The notes beneath the pieces were generated by a model. The model was not told where the DNA came from, did no database searches, and saw only the letters and a list, made by a program, of their open reading frames with translations. Shown one piece after another: positions 1-10,628 of a stretch of DNA of 64,000 nt. Position 1 is the first letter of the stretch; each line of letters begins with the position of its first letter. This stretch comes from Eucommia ulmoides (lineage: Eukaryota; Streptophyta; Magnoliopsida; Garryales; Eucommiaceae), in assembly GCA_016647705.1 (NCBI GenBank), contig CM028326.1, positions 22,769,901 to 22,833,900 of the forward strand, written 5' to 3'. The position numbers and the translations under genes were made by a program.

Positions 1-529
1 ATTTCTTAACGAATTTCCCCGCGTCTTCGAGCATCTTGGGCCAGTAGTAACCATTCAGGAGTAGCTTCCGAGCTAATGACCTTCCCCTCCAGTGATTTCT
101 GCAAATGCCTTCGTGAACCTTGCTCATGACTTACTCGACCTTCTTAGGTCGGAGACATCTGGAGTATGGACTAGAGAAGGACTTACGGTATAGGATGTCG
201 TCGATGGGGGTGTACCGAGCTGCTTGGTATCATATTCTCCAGAACTGAGCTTTATCTTCCATGAGCGTCCCATCGATGAGATAACTTACTATTGGATCCA
301 TTTAGGTCGGTTCAATGCCCATGGTGCAGATCGTTGCTGCTTCGTCCGAGGAGGCTGTGCTCGGCTCAGACAAAAATTCTACGAGGACCGTCATTTTGAG
401 TGTATATTCCACCGTTGAGGCCAAGTTAGCCAACGCATCAGCATACCTATTTTTGTCTCGAGGTATTTGCATGACTTGCACTTTCTTGAAGAGTTTGGTC
501 AAATTTTTTACCCTCTCGAGGTAGGCCAT
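1..529 (-). pseudogene. Tat pol fragment: end of second RNase H and start of integrase
   Basis: Bases 529-302 read as an open frame of 75 residues containing IPRDKNRYADALANLAST. This matches the C-terminal helix of the extra RNase H domain in Tat-type pol proteins, where the D-A-L-A-x-L-A segment is typical. Further left, about 60-1 in the minus direction, the reading YYWPKMLEDAGKFVKK is the usual start of the integrase zinc-binding (H2C2) region. Between the two lie stops, so the frame is broken. The fragment ends at the left window edge. It continues the RNase H segment at 4654-5402, from which two solo LTRs separate it. Confidence 0.75.
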
Positions 530-1891
530 TGATAGGTGTAATTTACCTATCTACTTCTAAACCGAATTTGATAGTTTTCGAGTGTATTAGTAATATTTAA
601 TTGTATTTTAGTTTATTTTTATGTGAATCAGGTGTAGAGAGGTTAACAAGCTATAAACGAGCGAAACGGTGGGAAAACGGAGTAAAAATGATGAAGAAAT
701 ACAAGGTTTCAGGACAGCAAGCCACCGCCACGGCGGTGAGAATGCAAAGAAGGCCAAATTCTGCACAAGTCCTACCGCCGCAGAGGTGAAAGATTAGAGA
801 GTTATGTGTGCCAGCTGATATACCCACCGCCACAGTGGTGATCCTCACCGCTGCGACGGTCAACTCTGCACAGAATTAAGATATTTTCAGATATTTTTGG
901 ACCATTGCACCTATAAAACTTGTTCTCCCACTTACAATGAAGAGGGCTAGACGTCCCTAACATTAGAGAAGTGATCCTTGACCATTTTTGAAGAGCTGAA
1001 AGAGGAGATTCACATATTGGAGAAGAGGAAACACTTTTGGATCGATCGTTGGCAACAGTGGATCACTCCATTTTAAGATTTGATCTTTCTTTCTTTATTT
1101 CTCTCTTTGTAATTTAATGTTTTATTGTGAATGATGATAAATCTATCTTGTTTTATAGTTTCAATGGCTAAGATCATGGTAGGCTAGATAAATATTATCT
1201 AGGGATCGATGTAGTTCGTGTAAATATACGTTTGATTGAATATATGTTTCTTTAACGGTTGTTTATCTAAATCCGATTGTGGTTACTGTTCGATTACAAT
1301 TTTAATATGCTTGTTAAGGTATTAGGGTTGATTTTGAGAATACGGGGTTTGAAACTCGGGAGAGGTAACCCTGGATTTGGATTAGAGTAAACACATCGCG
1401 ACGTTCTAACGACCCGGGATGGCGTTAGAAAGTGTGCAATCCATGACGTTGGGTCAAGACTCATATGACTATGTGTTCGAAAAGACGTTCGAGGGGGACT
1501 TCGACTTCAACGCGAAGTCACATATTCATTCACTAAACACTCGGAAGAGGGAGTGAATGAGTTTAAGATACAGAGATTGTTAGACAGGATAAAACACCGT
1601 TATTGTTAACTAAACAAAGTCAAACATGTATTAAGTGAATGAAATCAATCTCTAGGTAATCAACTTAATTAGAACTAACCCGATAGTATTAGTTTAACTT
1701 AGTTTTAATTATTTAACTTTAAACATTTATTTAACCATCGGGATAATATAAGACTATGCAAATTGCGGTATTCAATTATTCAAACACTTTTCCAGTGGAA
1801 CGATATTTGATCTTAAAGATCCATTATACTAAAACTTGACCTCGTGCACTTGCGAGAGAGTTAGACGTGAGTGTAAAAATCTCATCGTACA
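530..1891 (+). mobile_element. Athila-like solo LTR
   Basis: The sequence begins TGATAGGTGTAATTTACCTA and ends CTCATCGTACA. It matches the LTRs of the complete element at 7738-14879 along its length, including the CTCGGGAGAGGTAACC block and the TATA box (TATAAAA near 912). No primer site or internal region follows it, so it is a solo LTR of 1362 bp. Flanks GCCAT (525-529) and GCCAC (1892-1896) form a 5-bp target duplication with one mismatch. It interrupts the RNase H coding region of the Tat element. Imperfect copies of the ACCGCC..GGCGGT palindrome occur at about 720-860. Confidence 0.85.
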
Positions 1892-1899
1892 GCCACAAT

Positions 1900-4116
1900 T
1901 GTCACACCCTACCCCGGACACCTGTCACCATGGGGCTGGCGTGACGTCGACACGACCTCATCTTAACGTCAAACCCACTAGTAAATGACAAAGTGCATAC
2001 AAAAATATACGACCACAAATTCTGACCATATACAACATCTCTAAATAGGGACACACCCGTCTTTGAATTATAATAACAACAAAAGTATAACAATAATGAA
2101 GCTCTCACAGGTTCTCCTCAGACAACTCCTCCCAAAATATTTCTATACTACACCATCGCCGGACTCTACCTAGTGCCAGTAGGGGACCGACTCCTAGCTA
2201 TTGTAACTGCGAGTGTACTGCCTTTTTAGTAAAATATTTTAAAAATAATAATACATTCTAAATATTACCACAATTAAATATGGATCAAGTATAAGTATAT
2301 AAACACCACATAGCTGGTAAAATCTCCAGTATATAAGCAGTGAAAATAAAGCAATATAGATAAGTTTCATCCAAATCCATCTAGTATAAAATCATACCAA
2401 TCACCATAATAAATAATAAATCACCCAATATAAGTAAAACACCACATCTCAAACCACTATTCCACCACAACACACACTGGCTAGCCATAGTGATCGTTTT
2501 AACCTTACGATCGGGAGTTTGCAATGGTACCGTACCATCCGTAGGATATGCCTTCCTACGAACACCCATCACTCTGCCGAAGTAGATAATCATGGCGCAG
2601 TATAAACGTCTAACATCACTCTGCCGAAGTAGATAAACCTCACTCTGCCGAAGCGGATCACATCATTCTGTCGAAACAAATAAATACTATAGCATCGTCC
2701 AATCAATAACATCGTCAAATCAATACTATCACTCTACCGAAACAAATAATCATCACTCTGCCAAAGTAGATAAATACTATAGTATTGTCAAATCAATAAC
2801 GTCATCATCAAATCACAAATCAATAATATCGTCTAATCAACATCGTCAAATCTCAAACATCACCCTCTATTTCCAAAACTGATTTTTAATCCAAAATCAT
2901 ATTTGTCATTTTTCTTTAAAAAAACGTCTGATTTCACCAAAACCATTTTCACCTTCTTTTCGAAAACCATCGTAATCTCACGAAAATCCATTTTACCAAC
3001 TCACCCAAAACCTGCTTGATCCACAAAATTTTGAAAAGCATCTAATGTAAATACAACCATTTTCTATCATATATAGATTTAAAAATAGTTTGGCAAGAAG
3101 ACAATACACTCACCTGATTATACGTTTTCGAAGACTTTAACCGCCTATTCTCTACCAGTACTCTGATACCTGCGAATTTAATAGTGATAGGGCCTAAATT
3201 CATATTTTATGTAAAAATCACCTAACCATGAAATGCAAGCCCTAATTTCCGTGATCTTTTATTCCCCGTATTTTATTATGAAATATTACTATTCAACTAA
3301 TGTTACTCCGTTACAATTTATTATATCAAATTTATTCATGTGAACGGTCTCACTATTTCCTATCGTCATTTCAATTTAAACAATTAAATATATATATTAA
3401 AGAAGTTCAAAATTCTACCTTTCCCGGATTTTCCAATGGCCGCGAGATTGGATTTTTATTTCTATTGGGGTGGTTTGTACAAATTTTCCTTTTCTTTTTT
3501 CTATTTTTTTTTCTTTTTTTCTTGCTTCTTCTTCTCCCGCTTCTGTTTGCTGTTCTGTTGCAGCCGCTGCTGACGAACCTCCGATCACGCCATCTTCATT
3601 TACCGCCTCTATTGGCCGGCTATCCACGATCAATTACACACATATACACACCCCCAAACGCCAAACACACGTATTCACCATCACTGTCGTCTGATTCGCA
3701 ACACACACACGACACCCACAACACACACACACACACACTGTCCGACGACCGACGCATACAACTGACGACGATACACACACACACTCGTCGGAGGAGTACA
3801 CACACACTGTCAAGACTAAAGAACAACCACACACACGCATCACCAGACCTCTGAACAAAACATACACAATCACGCTCACCCCGCGAAGTCGACGGCACCC
3901 CTCTCTCTCTCTACTCTCCACTCTGGAGACGACCACCTATACTGACTATATACACACAGAAAACATACACACACACACCCCTGATCATGTACCCACAAGT
4001 AAACACTTACATACACAACCGGAACTCATACTCCCACTCACTGGCGAGGACACCGAGATGATCGCCGATCATCCCCATCGTCTGCGCACACAAACACCCC
4101 CCAACGACACTAAAGA

Positions 4117-4147
<31 letters not shown>

Positions 4148-4653
4148 GCATGTACCGGAGACGATTGATCGGCTAACCGAAGGAACACCCACCGGCGATA
4201 TCTCTCTTTCTTCGTTTTTCCTGTACCGAAGATCTCTCTTTCTCTCTACGGTTTGCTTTTTTTTTTTTTTGATTTTGCTCCACCTCTCCTCCCTGTGTGT
4301 GTGCATGAGTGTATATATATGCACGAAAGATCAGCCGCGTGTCTCTCCTCTCTCCATTTGATTACACGTTGTCTATATGAGAATTGCGCTATCGATCCAT
4401 CTACACATTCACATAAACATGGATCCTGAGGTGAGATGATGTCATTTCTTCATTGTTATTATTTTATTTAAATTACCTAAGTCCCCCCTCAATTTTTGTT
4501 AAGTTATTAATTAAACCCAAATTTCTAATTTTACTAGTTTGAACATTACAAATTAACCCTTAAAATTTTAAATCAAAAAATAAATAATGCCATTCACCCC
4601 CTTATTTTTGAAATATTATAAAATAAGACTTCAATAAAATCCAGGGTCTTACA
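1900..4653 (-). mobile_element. Tekay-like Ty3/gypsy solo LTR
   Basis: On the minus strand it begins TGTAAGACCC and ends GTGACA (plus-strand start TGTCACACCCTACCCCGG). It shares several blocks with the two LTRs of the Tekay-type element at 34123-44368: the opening segment, the GATCGT..ACGATC hairpin at 2492-2512, a tandem array of an approximately 22-bp CTCTGCCGAAG unit at about 2570-2780, and a long CA-rich and T-rich tract at about 3480-4150. At 2754 bp it is shorter and clearly diverged. Flanking ACAAT (1895-1899) and ACCAT (4654-4658) form a one-mismatch duplication. Open frames inside the CA and T tracts are composition artefacts. Confidence 0.8.
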
Positions 4654-5402
4654 ACCATACTTGGGTCCTTGACTAGGTATTCACTGTTAACTTGGTTTAC
4701 CACGAGCTGGGAATCGCACATCACCAAAAGGGTTTTTATATCGAATTCCCGGGCTAGTCGCAGCCCCGCCAACAAGGCTTCGTACTGTCCTTGTTGTTCG
4801 TAGCTCGGAATTTGAGCCTAAGGGCGTACTCGATCTCATTGTTATCTGGGGCGACGCGGACCATCCCGACACCCGAGCCATTCTGGTTGGAGGATTCGTC
4901 AGTGAAGAGTTTCCATAAGCTGGGGCCCAGGTCGAAGCATATTTTGGTCGCTTCATCAGAGCTTCCTGCCAGTTCTAGATTTTGAGATGTCTTCTCGGCG
5001 TCATCTTGGTCGGCGACGGTCTCCTCCTTGGGGAATGTCAACTCAGCTATGAAATCAGTCAGGACCTATCTCTTTATCGCCATCCTAGGGTAATTCTCGA
5101 TATAGAATTGGCCCAGTTTGAGGCTGTACTTCATTAACCTCCCTGAGACATCAGGGGAGTGGAGAATTTGCCTTAACGGCTGATCGGTCAATACTACTAT
5201 GGTATGTGCTTGAAAATATTGTCGGAGCTTCCTCGAGGCGATCAACAGGGTATAGGCCAATTTTTTGAACTTTGTATACCTCGTCTTGGGGTCGGTTAGG
5301 ACACGGCTCAAATAATAGACTGAGCTCTGCACGCCGGCGTCATCTTTGACCAGGGCGACACTAACGGCCGTGGAGAAGGCCGCAATGTACAAGAACAGGT
5401 CT
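4654..5402 (-). pseudogene. Tat pol fragment: RNase H and start of second RNase H
   Basis: From 5392 leftward an open frame reads YIAAFSTAVSVALVKDDAG, then LSRVLTDPKTRYTKFKKLA and LRQYFQAHTIVVLTDQPLRQ. These are standard motifs of the RNase H-like domain that follows reverse transcriptase. From 5041 a second frame contains WKLFTDESSNQNGSGVGMV, the start of the additional RNase H of Tat elements, and its continuation to 4654 includes YEALLAGLRLARE in another frame. At least one frameshift near 4800 breaks the product. The segment joins the pieces at 7553 (right) and 529 (left) once the inserted LTRs are disregarded. Confidence 0.8.
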
Positions 5403-7547
5403 GTTAGCCCAGTGGAATACCAAAGAGGGGGGGTGAATTGGGTAATTAAAAAATATCAAAGAGAAAATACTTTAATAACTCAAATAATTAATTTTAATCC
5501 TAAATTAATTATTATCTTTATATCACAGCGCAAATATAAAATCAACTAGATGCACACCAAACAACAAAAATAAATAAAATAAAGATTGCAACACACTAGA
5601 AATTTATACTGGTTCACCAAGCTACTCTTGGCTATTCTAGTCCTCCGAGCCCCATGGAGAGTTGCACCCACTAATACTTAGGATCCCTTTAAAGGTAGGA
5701 ATCGAACCCTCACAATGATTCTTTTATAGGCTCAGAATCAACCTTTACAAAATTCTTTTCACATGCTAAGGAAGAACGTACTTTTTACAGGTTCAAGAAT
5801 AACCTAATTCTTTTTAACACAAAGGCAAAAAAATCAAAATCTCACCAACACTCCAAATATTCTTTTACCCGATAAGGATTGAATCATTACAAAATTCACA
5901 CAAAATAATTCAATTCAGGAAGAATTACTACCTCAATCTCTTTAGAGAAAGAGACTGAAACTAGCTACCATCTGATTAAATATACCCAACAGTATTTAAT
6001 TCATCATTCAACTTACCAATAAAAATTAATAAGTGATTTTTCTCACTCGGAGCTTCTACCACCACAGATAAATTAAAACTCAATTAATATCCAAAAACTG
6101 GTGATAGAAATGCGAGATACTCAAAATTTGATTTTTAACAAAAAATGGGTAACACGTAATTGAGCACGTAATCAGACTCAAGAAATTGTTTATAAAATAT
6201 TTTCTTTAATAAAAAATCAGAAACAATTTCTAAAGATCAAATTCCAAAAGTAATCAAGTAATACAAAATAGAAAGTAAATGTAAAGATTTCACCCGGAAT
6301 CCACCGAAAAAATAAATAGAGCGATGTTACTTTAAATTCGGTAGCAACAATAATTAACAGCCAATGATTCTCAAGATCATCTCTTAGAAAAGCTCTCACA
6401 AAAACTCAGTATGATTTCCCTTAGAAAAGCTCAATGTGATCTCTTGATCTCTTAATCACTCTTCATGATATAAAAAAAACGTAGGTCTTTATATATGGGA
6501 TTAGAAACAGCTCTCTAACGGCTAGTTCCCATTTATCATGACACTTAATTGCTCTCTTAGACCCCTTATATAATTATGATTTCATTTTGGCTCAATTTAC
6601 TTAATTATAGCTTTTAAATCTCTCAATTAAGTCCCCCAAATATTTCTCAATCTCAATTAAATAGAATAGAAACAATTATATGTACCAAAGTAAGAAATAT
6701 TCAAACTTAATGTACCAAATCAATATGAATTAAATAATAGGTGTAGCATATCTTAAATATTATAAAATCCATAAAATCTCTCATAAATCCTAACCAAAAA
6801 ATGGCTACTTTTAGATATAAATTTGGAATTCCACAATATCCTAAAACTGACACACCAGTCGACTGACCAAGATCAATAGTCGACCGCTCGATTCAGGATG
6901 TAGCCAAGCCAAAGATTCTATGCCCATCGGTCGACCTATCTATCGACTAAGAGATTTAGAGAGTTTCATTTCTCTTAATCGGTCGATTTACCTGTCGACT
7001 TATAGATTTAGAGAGTTCTATTTCTCTTCACCGATCGACTTACTTGTCGACTTAGAGATAAAGAGAGTTCACCTGTTTTGTCCGGTCGACTTACCAGTCG
7101 ACTTAAGAAAACTGGATCTCTTTTCTAAACTCATTTTTAATTTATTCTCATTGACGTTTTTGCCCCTTTAACCATTTTCTTTTCTTAATTAGCTCCACTA
7201 AATACTTAACTCCAATTTTAATCAATTATAAATATTTCTTTTTTCAATTACACATAGGAACAAATAATTTAGGTAATTAGGATTCTATTAAAAACACACA
7301 TATTTATAAAAATCATTTAAAAATATTTTTGTGTCGTGTGTGATCCTAATTGGGATATTAAGTGTTGAAATTTAAACTTGAGTTGTTTTCCCTAGGTTCT
7401 TCAAATTCTTCAACCTCTTAATCCTTCATCATCTTTATCATCAAATTTTCATCATATAGAACTAATAAACTGAAACACTTAAACAAATCGTTAGTCCCAC
7501 AAAAAATATCAACATTTAATTGTCCATGAAAATCTTAGGATCAATAA
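5403..7547 (-). mobile_element. SIRE-like Ty1/copia solo LTR
   Basis: On the minus strand the end carries CCCAATTCACCCCCCCTCTT just before GGGCTAAC, the hallmark 3' end of SIRE/Maximus-type LTRs. The segment GGATCACACACGACACA near 7330 recurs in the opposite orientation near 19190 in the second SIRE-like LTR of this window. The direct repeat GGTCT (5398-5402 and 7548-7552) brackets it as a target duplication. Exact termini are uncertain by a base because TG..CA is not perfect. A block of GTCGAC-rich repeats lies at about 6850-7110. There is no coding capacity at 2145 bp. It interrupts the RNase H region of the Tat element. Confidence 0.75.
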
Positions 7548-7552
7548 GGTCT

Positions 7553-7737
7553 TCTCCATCCTGAGGGGTGGTGAGCAGAGGAGTCGACGAGAGATATTTC
7601 TTCAGTTCTTCAAAGGCGCGGTCACACTCTCTGGTCAATTCGAATGCCTTGTTCCCCCGAAGGATTTTGAAAAATAGGAGGCATTTTTCGAACGACCTAG
7701 AGATGAACCGGTTTAGGGCGGCCAACCGACCTGTCAG
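7553..7737 (-). pseudogene. Tat pol fragment: RT to RNase H junction
   Basis: A minus-strand frame reads AALNRFISRSFEKCLLFFKI and then FELTRECDRAFEELKKYLSS. This is the highly conserved connection between reverse transcriptase and RNase H in plant Ty3/gypsy pol. It is the direct continuation of the reverse transcriptase segment that resumes at 14885, from which the non-autonomous element at 7738-14879 separates it. The apparent C-terminal residues beyond 7548 are read into the SIRE-like LTR and are not part of pol. Confidence 0.8.
7733..7737. repeat. Target duplication GTCAG, left copy
   Basis: GTCAG lies directly before TGATAGG at 7738. The same five bases follow the end of the right LTR at 14880-14884. 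A perfect 5-bp duplication shows that 7738-14879 inserted as one unit. Confidence 0.95.
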
Positions 7738-9198
7738 TGATAGGTTGAAAATACCTATCTACTTCTAAAACGAATTTTCCAGTTTTCAAGTGTTTTATTA
7801 ATGTTTTATTGTGTTTTTGTTAGTTTTTATGTAATTCAGGTATAGGGACGTTAACGAGCGAAATGGTGGGAAAACAGTGAAGAAACGAAGCAAAAATACA
7901 AGGTTTCAGGATAGCAAGCCACCACCGTGGCGATGAGAATGTAGAGAAGTTCTATTTGACCCTAGCGTCCCACCGCCGCAGCAGAATTTCACCGTCGCGG
8001 CAGTAAAAGATCTGAGAGTTTAAAAATTGTTCCACCGCCGCGGCGGTAAAAGATTAGAGAGTTTGAAGACTGTTCTACCGCCGAGGTGGTGAAACGACAG
8101 AGAGATCCTAAAATTCACCGCCTCCTCCACAACCGCGGCGAAGGCTTAACCGACTTACTCACCGCCTAGGCGGTGAATCCCACCGCCTATACGGTCAGAT
8201 CTGCATAGGCATAAAGATATTTTTAGATATTTTTTAAACTTTGAGCCTATAAATACTTCTCCCCCACTTGTGAAAAAGTTGTTGAACATTCCTAACCTTA
8301 GCTTAGGGTTATTTAGCCATTCTTGAGAGAGCAAGAAGATGAGGTTCATCATTTGAGAAGACGAAGCATTTGCGGACCGATCCTTAGCGCCACTCTCAGT
8401 TTTGATCGTTCTTCCCTTGTTTTTATCTTTATAATTACTTTTCCATATCTAATGATGTTGAATCACTCTTGTTTTGTATGTTATATGGCTAAGATCATGT
8501 AGTTTAGATAAATATTATCTAGGTGTTGTTGTAAGTCTTGTAAATACTAATTTGATTGAATATATGTTACGTTAATGGTTGTTTGTTTCAATCTGATTGT
8601 GTTTATCATTATTCTTGATATTATGCTAGTCTAGATAATTAGAGAATATGGGGTTTGACACTCGGGAGAGGTAACCCCAGATTTGGACTAGAGTAAACAC
8701 AACGCGAAGATCCAATAACCTAGGAGAGAGTTGGAGAGTGTGCAATTCATGACGTTGGTTCACGACTCATGTGACTATGTGTTCAAAAAGATGTTTAAGG
8801 GGGACTTTGGCATTAATGCGAAGTCATATATTCGTTCGCTTTACACTCGGAAGAGGGAGTGAGCAAGTTATAGATACAGAGATTATCGGATAAGATAAAC
8901 ACTGTTATCGCTAACTAAACGAAGTCAAATATGTATTACATGAAAGAAATCAATACCTAGGTAATCAATATAGTTAGAACTAACCCAATAGTTGTAATTT
9001 ATCTTAGTTGTTAATTAAAATACGAACAATTCTTGAAAAGTCGAGATAATATGAGACTATGAAAATCACGGTATTCAACTAATTTACACTATCTCCAGTG
9101 GAATGATATCTGATCTCACGATCCATCTATACTAAAACTTGACCTTGTGAACTTGCGAGTAGTCAATACGCGAGCGTGTAAAAAAATCTCGTCGTACA
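7738..9198 (+). repeat. 5' LTR of non-autonomous Athila-like element
   Basis: The 1461-bp LTR runs from TGATAGG to CGTACA. A TATA box (TATAAATA, 8248-8255) marks the probable transcription start region, about 510 bp in. The part upstream of it holds an array of imperfect GC-rich palindromes between about 7915 and 8198. The best is a perfect 18-bp palindrome at 8159-8176 with core ACCGCCTAGGCGGT. Downstream lie the CTCGGGAGAGGTAACCCC block and a CTCGGAAGAGGGAGTGAGC block that are conserved in all four LTR copies in the window. Confidence 0.9.
8248..8255 (+). promoter_or_regulatory. TATA box in 5' LTR
   Basis: TATAAATA preceded by TTTGAGCC and followed by a pyrimidine-rich CTTCTCCCCC stretch. 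The same context occurs in the right LTR at 13929-13936 and as TATAAAA in the solo LTR near 912, which supports a real LTR promoter. Confidence 0.65.
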
Positions 9199-9204
9199 AT
9201 TTTT

Positions 9205-9222
9205 TGGCGCCGTTGCCGGGGA
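9205..9222 (+). other. Primer binding site complementary to tRNA-Asp
   Basis: TGGCGCCGTTGCCGGGGA begins six bases after the left LTR. It is an exact 18-base complement of the 3' end of plant tRNA-Asp(GUC) including CCA, as I recall that tRNA. This primer is typical of Athila-type elements. Confidence 0.88.
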
Positions 9223-9344
9223 TGTGTCTTAATTTGGTTGATATTGTGACCAAGTGGTTGAATATTAGTCATGACAATTATTTTCTTTTATTTTCTTTTA
9301 AATTATTTATTTAATTTGTTTCGTGAGTTGTGATCAAACAGTGC

Positions 9345-9455
9345 ATGCAACGAAGAAGGAGTTTGAAATTCTTGGCTCTTGATCCTGAGATCGAGTATAC
9401 GTTGAAAAAGATAAGGAGAGAGAGAAGAAGCCAACTTCAATACCAGGAATCGTGA
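9345..9455 (+). pseudogene. gag-like N-terminal remnant
   Basis: A 36-residue frame begins MQRRRSLKFLALDPEIEYTL and is rich in Arg and Glu after that. A short basic start with S-L-x-x-L-x-x-D-P-E-I-E resembles the start of gag in Athila-type elements as I know it. It stops at 9453-9455. Downstream, to about 9620, related reading continues in other frames (GDFGE-like and FGSVELDG-like stretches), so the gag has decayed. It could also be a truncated leader peptide. The family call is tentative. Confidence 0.45.
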
Positions 9456-9897
9456 TCTAATGGAGCATTCTATCCAAAATCCCTTGTCTATGAGGGGGAT
9501 TTTGGTGAAAAATGCTCAAGCAAATTTCCCTTCGGTTCAGTCGAACTGGACGGTGATGAGGAAAGATCAAGCACTATATCGATAATGGAAAATGAGTTGT
9601 GGAGAGTATCTCTCTCATTGATGAATGATCATGCAATTTGCTAAGTCCAGCTAGGAACGTTAAATCAAGCAAATCTTTTTGATATGTCTTTGAGGGTATG
9701 AAACTTGCCCAATTTTTGCTATTAATTATTTTTTGGAGGCCAGAATGGTTTCAGAACGTGTTTGGAGGAGAATTAAGGAGTATGGATATTCGGGGTTGTG
9801 TTTTGAACTTAAAATCGTTGAAATAGCGAAAGGGAAGTAAGTGGCATGGAGCAAAGTTTTGAAAACATGAAGAAATTAAGCTAAATGTGCAGGAAAT

Positions 9898-10075
9898 CTA
9901 CCGCCGAGGCGGTGAAAATACAGGATTCATGGTTTTCAAGTTGTTGTTCCACCGCCTAGGCGGTGGAACAATAGAGAATTCAGCTTTTGAAAAAACGCTT
10001 CATCTCTGAGGCGGTGAAACAACAAAAGGTTTGGGTTTTTAAAAAAGTGCTCCACCACCTAGGCGGTGAGCCATC
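9898..10075. repeat. Internal array of GC-rich palindromes
   Basis: Four copies of the ACCGCC..GGCGGT motif stand about 50 bp apart at 9900, 9950, 10005 and 10050. The copy at 9945-9972 is a perfect 28-bp palindrome centred on CCTAGG. These lie inside the element, between the gag-like remnant and the main ORF, and match the palindromes of the LTR. Spacers contain similar words such as GAAACAACA, so the unit may be a tandem repeat of about 50 bp. Confidence 0.8.
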
Positions 10076-10628
10076 TATTTGATAAAAAAAACATCCCGCT
10101 TCTTCAAAAACTCGAAATCCTTTTCTTAAAACTCCCAAATATCTCTATTCCCATCCTTCCCAACCATTCCAAACCTTCAAAATCATCATTCCATTCACAA
10201 AAATTCTGATTTCCACCAAGAATCTTCCTCCAAATATCAGATTTGTCATCCATTTTCGCAAATCTAGGGTTTAAGGGCCGAACGGTGTGATTTCTCCATT
10301 GTCAAGTGTTTGGACCGAAAGTTTTCAACAAGTAAGTGTTTATGATCCTACATTTAATCTATTCGTTGAAATATTTGAGTACAATGCATGTTATTTAAAA
10401 AAAATCCTTGGATTTGGAATGTACCCAAAACCCTTAAACTTCTATTTTCGCGATTTTCATTTTCTTTGGGATTTCTGGTCGATTTTTGGCGAGGATTCTC
10501 ATTATTATACTTAGATACATTATGGGAATGGTATATATTAGGCTCCATTATGAAACTATTGTTGATTCGATTTTGGTTCGTATGCGGTAGTTATAATGGC
10601 AATGTGTGTTTGGTGAAAATGATTTGAT
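10076..10628. other. Non-coding stretch before the main ORF
   Basis: This part of the element is pyrimidine-rich at first (10100-10240) and then AT-rich. No conserved protein motif was seen. Short open frames here look like chance. Confidence 0.5.

Noticed and set aside
3300-3936. Long overlapping frames on both strands
   Set aside because: They lie in the T-rich and CA-repeat part of the Tekay-like LTR. The products are poly-Phe/Leu or His/Thr and Val/Cys repeats, which follow from composition.
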